64,000 nt of DNA from Azospirillum sp. TSH58 (GTDB lineage Bacteria > Pseudomonadota > Alphaproteobacteria > Azospirillales > Azospirillaceae). A program made the position numbers and the translations under genes. Every line of letters begins with the position of its first letter. Position 1 is the stretch's first letter. The notes beneath the pieces were generated by a model. That model saw only the letters and a list, made by a program, of their open reading frames with translations, was not told where the DNA came from and made no database searches. The stretch covers positions 582,501 through 646,500 of the forward strand of contig NZ_CP022364.1 in assembly GCF_003119115.1 (NCBI RefSeq). Reading direction: 5' to 3'. Shown piece after piece: positions 62,413 to 64,000 of this stretch.

Positions 62413-63405
62413 TCAACGACGCAACGTCGTTTCAAGATAGGTCAGTATTGCTTCACTAAGCGGTCTTGCGTAGAGCGAATTGATCGTATGGCAGCCATGC
62501 AGCGCGGAGGCGGGCGGCCGGGCCGCGAGCTGGTGGCGGAACCAGGTGACCTGCCGCTTCGCGTAGCGGCGGGTGGATTGCTGAGCCAGCGCAATGGCTT
62601 CGTCGAGCGTCAGGGCGCCGCGCAGATGGTCGCGCAGCTCCGGCACGCCCAGCGCCTTCATCGCCGGCAGGTCGGGATCGAGGCCGAGCGCGTCCAGGCG
62701 CCGCACCTCCTCAAGCGCCCCCTGCCCCATCATCACGTGGAAGCGACGGTCGCAGTTGGCGTAGAGCGCGTCGCGCGGCGGGTCGATCACCAGAACGGAA
62801 AAGGCCAGCCCCTCCGGCGCGCCCTCGGCGCGCTGGGTCTGCCAGTGGGACAGCGGGTGGCCGGTGGCCTCCAGCACCTCCCAGGCGCGGGTCAGGCGGG
62901 TGGTGTCGCCGGGGCTCAGCTTGACCGAGGCCGGGTCGCGACGCACCAGCTCCGCGCGGAACGCCTCGCCCCCCAGGTCCCGCAAGCGGGCGTGGGCGGC
63001 CTTTCGGACCTCGTCGGGGACGGCGGGAACGGCGCTCAAGCCCTCCATGAGGGTGCGCAGGTAGAGGCCGGTGCCGCCGACGACGATGGGCAGCCGCCCG
63101 GCGGCGTGCGCCTCGGCGATCTCGGCCAGCGCCATGTCGCGCCAGCGCGCCGCGGAGCCACGCTCCGCCGCCGGCAGCACGCCGTAGAGGCGGTGCGGGG
63201 CCTGCGCCAGATCCTCCGCCCCCGGACGGGCGGTCAGCACGTCCAGTTCGGCGTAGAGCTGCATGCTGTCGGCGTTGATCACCGTGCCGTTGCGCGCCAG
63301 GGCGATGTCGAGCGCCATGCCCGACTTGCCCGACGCCGTCGGGCCGCCGATCACCACCACGTGCCGGTGCCGCACATCCCGGTTCCGCGGGCTGTCCTCC
63401 GCCAT
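62413..63405 (-). CDS. miaA: tRNA dimethylallyltransferase
   Basis: MiaA adds a dimethylallyl group to A37 of tRNAs that read UNN codons. The 330-residue protein has the P-loop VVIGGPTASGKSGMALDIAL near residues 17-36, the substrate-binding NADSMQLYAELDVLTARP near residues 44-61, GGTGLYLRTLMEGLS near residue 108 and the C-terminal RRYAKRQVTWFRHQ near residue 283 that contacts the tRNA. Length is normal. It starts with an ATG after AAGG and precedes the aminotransferase gene by 18 bases in the same direction, so the two likely share a transcript. hfq, a common neighbour of miaA, is not present. Confidence 0.96.
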   Translation of the reverse strand: MAEDSPRNRDVRHRHVVVIGGPTASGKSGMALDIALARNGTVINADSMQLYAELDVLTARPGAEDLAQAPHRLYGVLPAAERGSAARWRDMALAEIAEAHAAGRLPIVVGGTGLYLRTLMEGLSAVPAVPDEVRKAAHARLRDLGGEAFRAELVRRDPASVKLSPGDTTRLTRAWEVLEATGHPLSHWQTQRAEGAPEGLAFSVLVIDPPRDALYANCDRRFHVMMGQGALEEVRRLDALGLDPDLPAMKALGVPELRDHLRGALTLDEAIALAQQSTRRYAKRQVTWFRHQLAARPPASALHGCHTINSLYARPLSEAILTYLETTLRR

Positions 63406-63485
63406 GTCGCCTTGCCTGACGTTCCTCCGGCTACAGCGTATGGCAGGGGAAGGCGCGGCTTGGCAAGGCCGACCGGTGCGGGGCC

Positions 63486-63986
63486 TCAGCGAACCGTGAT
63501 CGTCCCGGTCATCCCGAAGCTACTGTGCAGCGGTTCGTGGCAGGCCAGATCATAAGTGCCGGCCTCGACCGGGATGAACTCCACCACATCGGTCTGGCCG
63601 GCGGGGATCTCCAGATTCACCAGGGCCGGCGTCTCGACGGCGCCTTGCGCGGTGGTGACCCGCCGCACCGCGATGGCCTTGAAGAAGCCCTCCGACGTGA
63701 AGGTGTGCGCGACGCTCCCGCGGTTCTCCAGCGTCAGGCGGTAGGGAGCTCCCCGCTCGAAGGCCAGACGGTCGGGCTGGAACCGGAACTCGTCCAACTG
63801 CACGGTCACGGGGCGGGCCTGCGCCCAATCCATCGCCGAGACGCGCGCCCCCACGTCGCCGACATAGCCGGGCGGCGGGCGCTGCGCCAGATCGGTCCCG
63901 GCGCCGCATCCGGCCAGGAACAAGGCAGGCGCCAGGGTGAAGGCGAGAATGGACAGGGTATGAAGGGTGGCAGGCCGCTGGATCAT
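63486..63986 (-). CDS. Cupredoxin-domain lipoprotein
   Basis: This 166-residue protein has a lipoprotein signal with lipobox LAGC (Cys27) and a plastocyanin/azurin-like cupredoxin fold: VTVQLDEFRFQPDRLAFERGAPYRLTLENRGSVAHTF near residues 60-96, and the copper-ligand loop YDLACHEPLHSSFGMTGTITV at the C-terminus. Candidate type I copper ligands are His in VAHTF and Cys, His and Met in CHEPLHSSFGM. It resembles the stand-alone periplasmic cupredoxins that pass electrons or carry copper. GGGAGGG eight bases before the ATG supports the start. The upstream region lies outside the window, so its operon partners are unknown. Confidence 0.88.
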   Translation of the reverse strand: MIQRPATLHTLSILAFTLAPALFLAGCGAGTDLAQRPPPGYVGDVGARVSAMDWAQARPVTVQLDEFRFQPDRLAFERGAPYRLTLENRGSVAHTFTSEGFFKAIAVRRVTTAQGAVETPALVNLEIPAGQTDVVEFIPVEAGTYDLACHEPLHSSFGMTGTITVR

Positions 63987-64000
63987 GGACGAACCCTCCC

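Overview
The window is dense, GC-rich (roughly two-thirds G+C) bacterial chromosome with an alphaproteobacterial gene set: PhyR-type stress regulator, CcoG, two NnrS proteins, a mreBCD-mrdA cluster and ilvB-ilvN-ilvC. Together with the FNR-type boxes and the dispersed CCCTCCCC palindromes this points to the Rhodospirillales, most likely an Azospirillum-like soil bacterium. The taxonomic call is inference. I see no rRNA, tRNA, CRISPR array, transposase or phage gene, and the replicon looks like stable core DNA with small intergenic repeats.

Layout. 1-6.2 kb: small membrane proteins, ccoG under a perfect FNR box, mogA, and nnrS under a second CRP/FNR-type palindrome. 6.2-13.7 kb: a DUF1127-like mini-protein, a methyltransferase, a three-gene operon (3-hydroxyisobutyrate dehydrogenase family, SDR, serine/threonine dehydratase), a glycosyltransferase, and an HxlR regulator translationally coupled to a second nnrS and divergent from a quinone-oxidoreductase-type gene. 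13.7-21.5 kb: ModE-like regulator, rpe, a GlsB-like stress membrane protein, an orphan phyR, a secreted nuclease overlapping an SRAP gene, a lone molybdenum hydroxylase large subunit and an EAL phosphodiesterase. 21.6-30.3 kb: a long GlgE with an extra N-terminal GH13 domain, two divergent PPK2 genes, a ClC transporter and a repeat-tailed exported protein.

30.5-35.2 kb holds the most interesting locus. A branched-chain-amino-acid-type (LIV/HAAT) ABC transporter, with LivM and LivG fused, is preceded by a promoter and a textbook TPP (thiamine pyrophosphate) riboswitch. This predicts that the transporter imports thiamine or a precursor such as HMP rather than amino acids, which I do not know to be characterised for this transporter family.

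35.3-38.9 kb: STAS protein, DMT exporter and a membrane-domain/FAD-oxidoreductase fusion. 38.9-47.3 kb: a single leftward operon combining a BMP/NupOPQ-type nucleoside ABC importer with cdd, purine nucleoside phosphorylase, deoC and deoA, a complete nucleoside uptake-and-breakdown unit. A 26-bp-arm palindrome lies after the binding-protein gene and a candidate operator lies upstream. 47.5-64 kb: LysE and DedA proteins, a chemoreceptor, the mreB-mreC-mreD-mrdA shape operon (rodA absent next to it), UPF0114 protein and phoU sharing an upstream palindrome, ilvB-ilvN-ilvC with promoter and terminator, an aminotransferase, miaA, and a cupredoxin-like lipoprotein.

A dispersed CCCTCCCC/GGGGAGGG palindrome family (six copies noted) runs through the window. 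One copy is translated as the N-terminus of the predicted LivM-LivG fusion, and one supplies the ribosome binding site of the GlsB-like gene.
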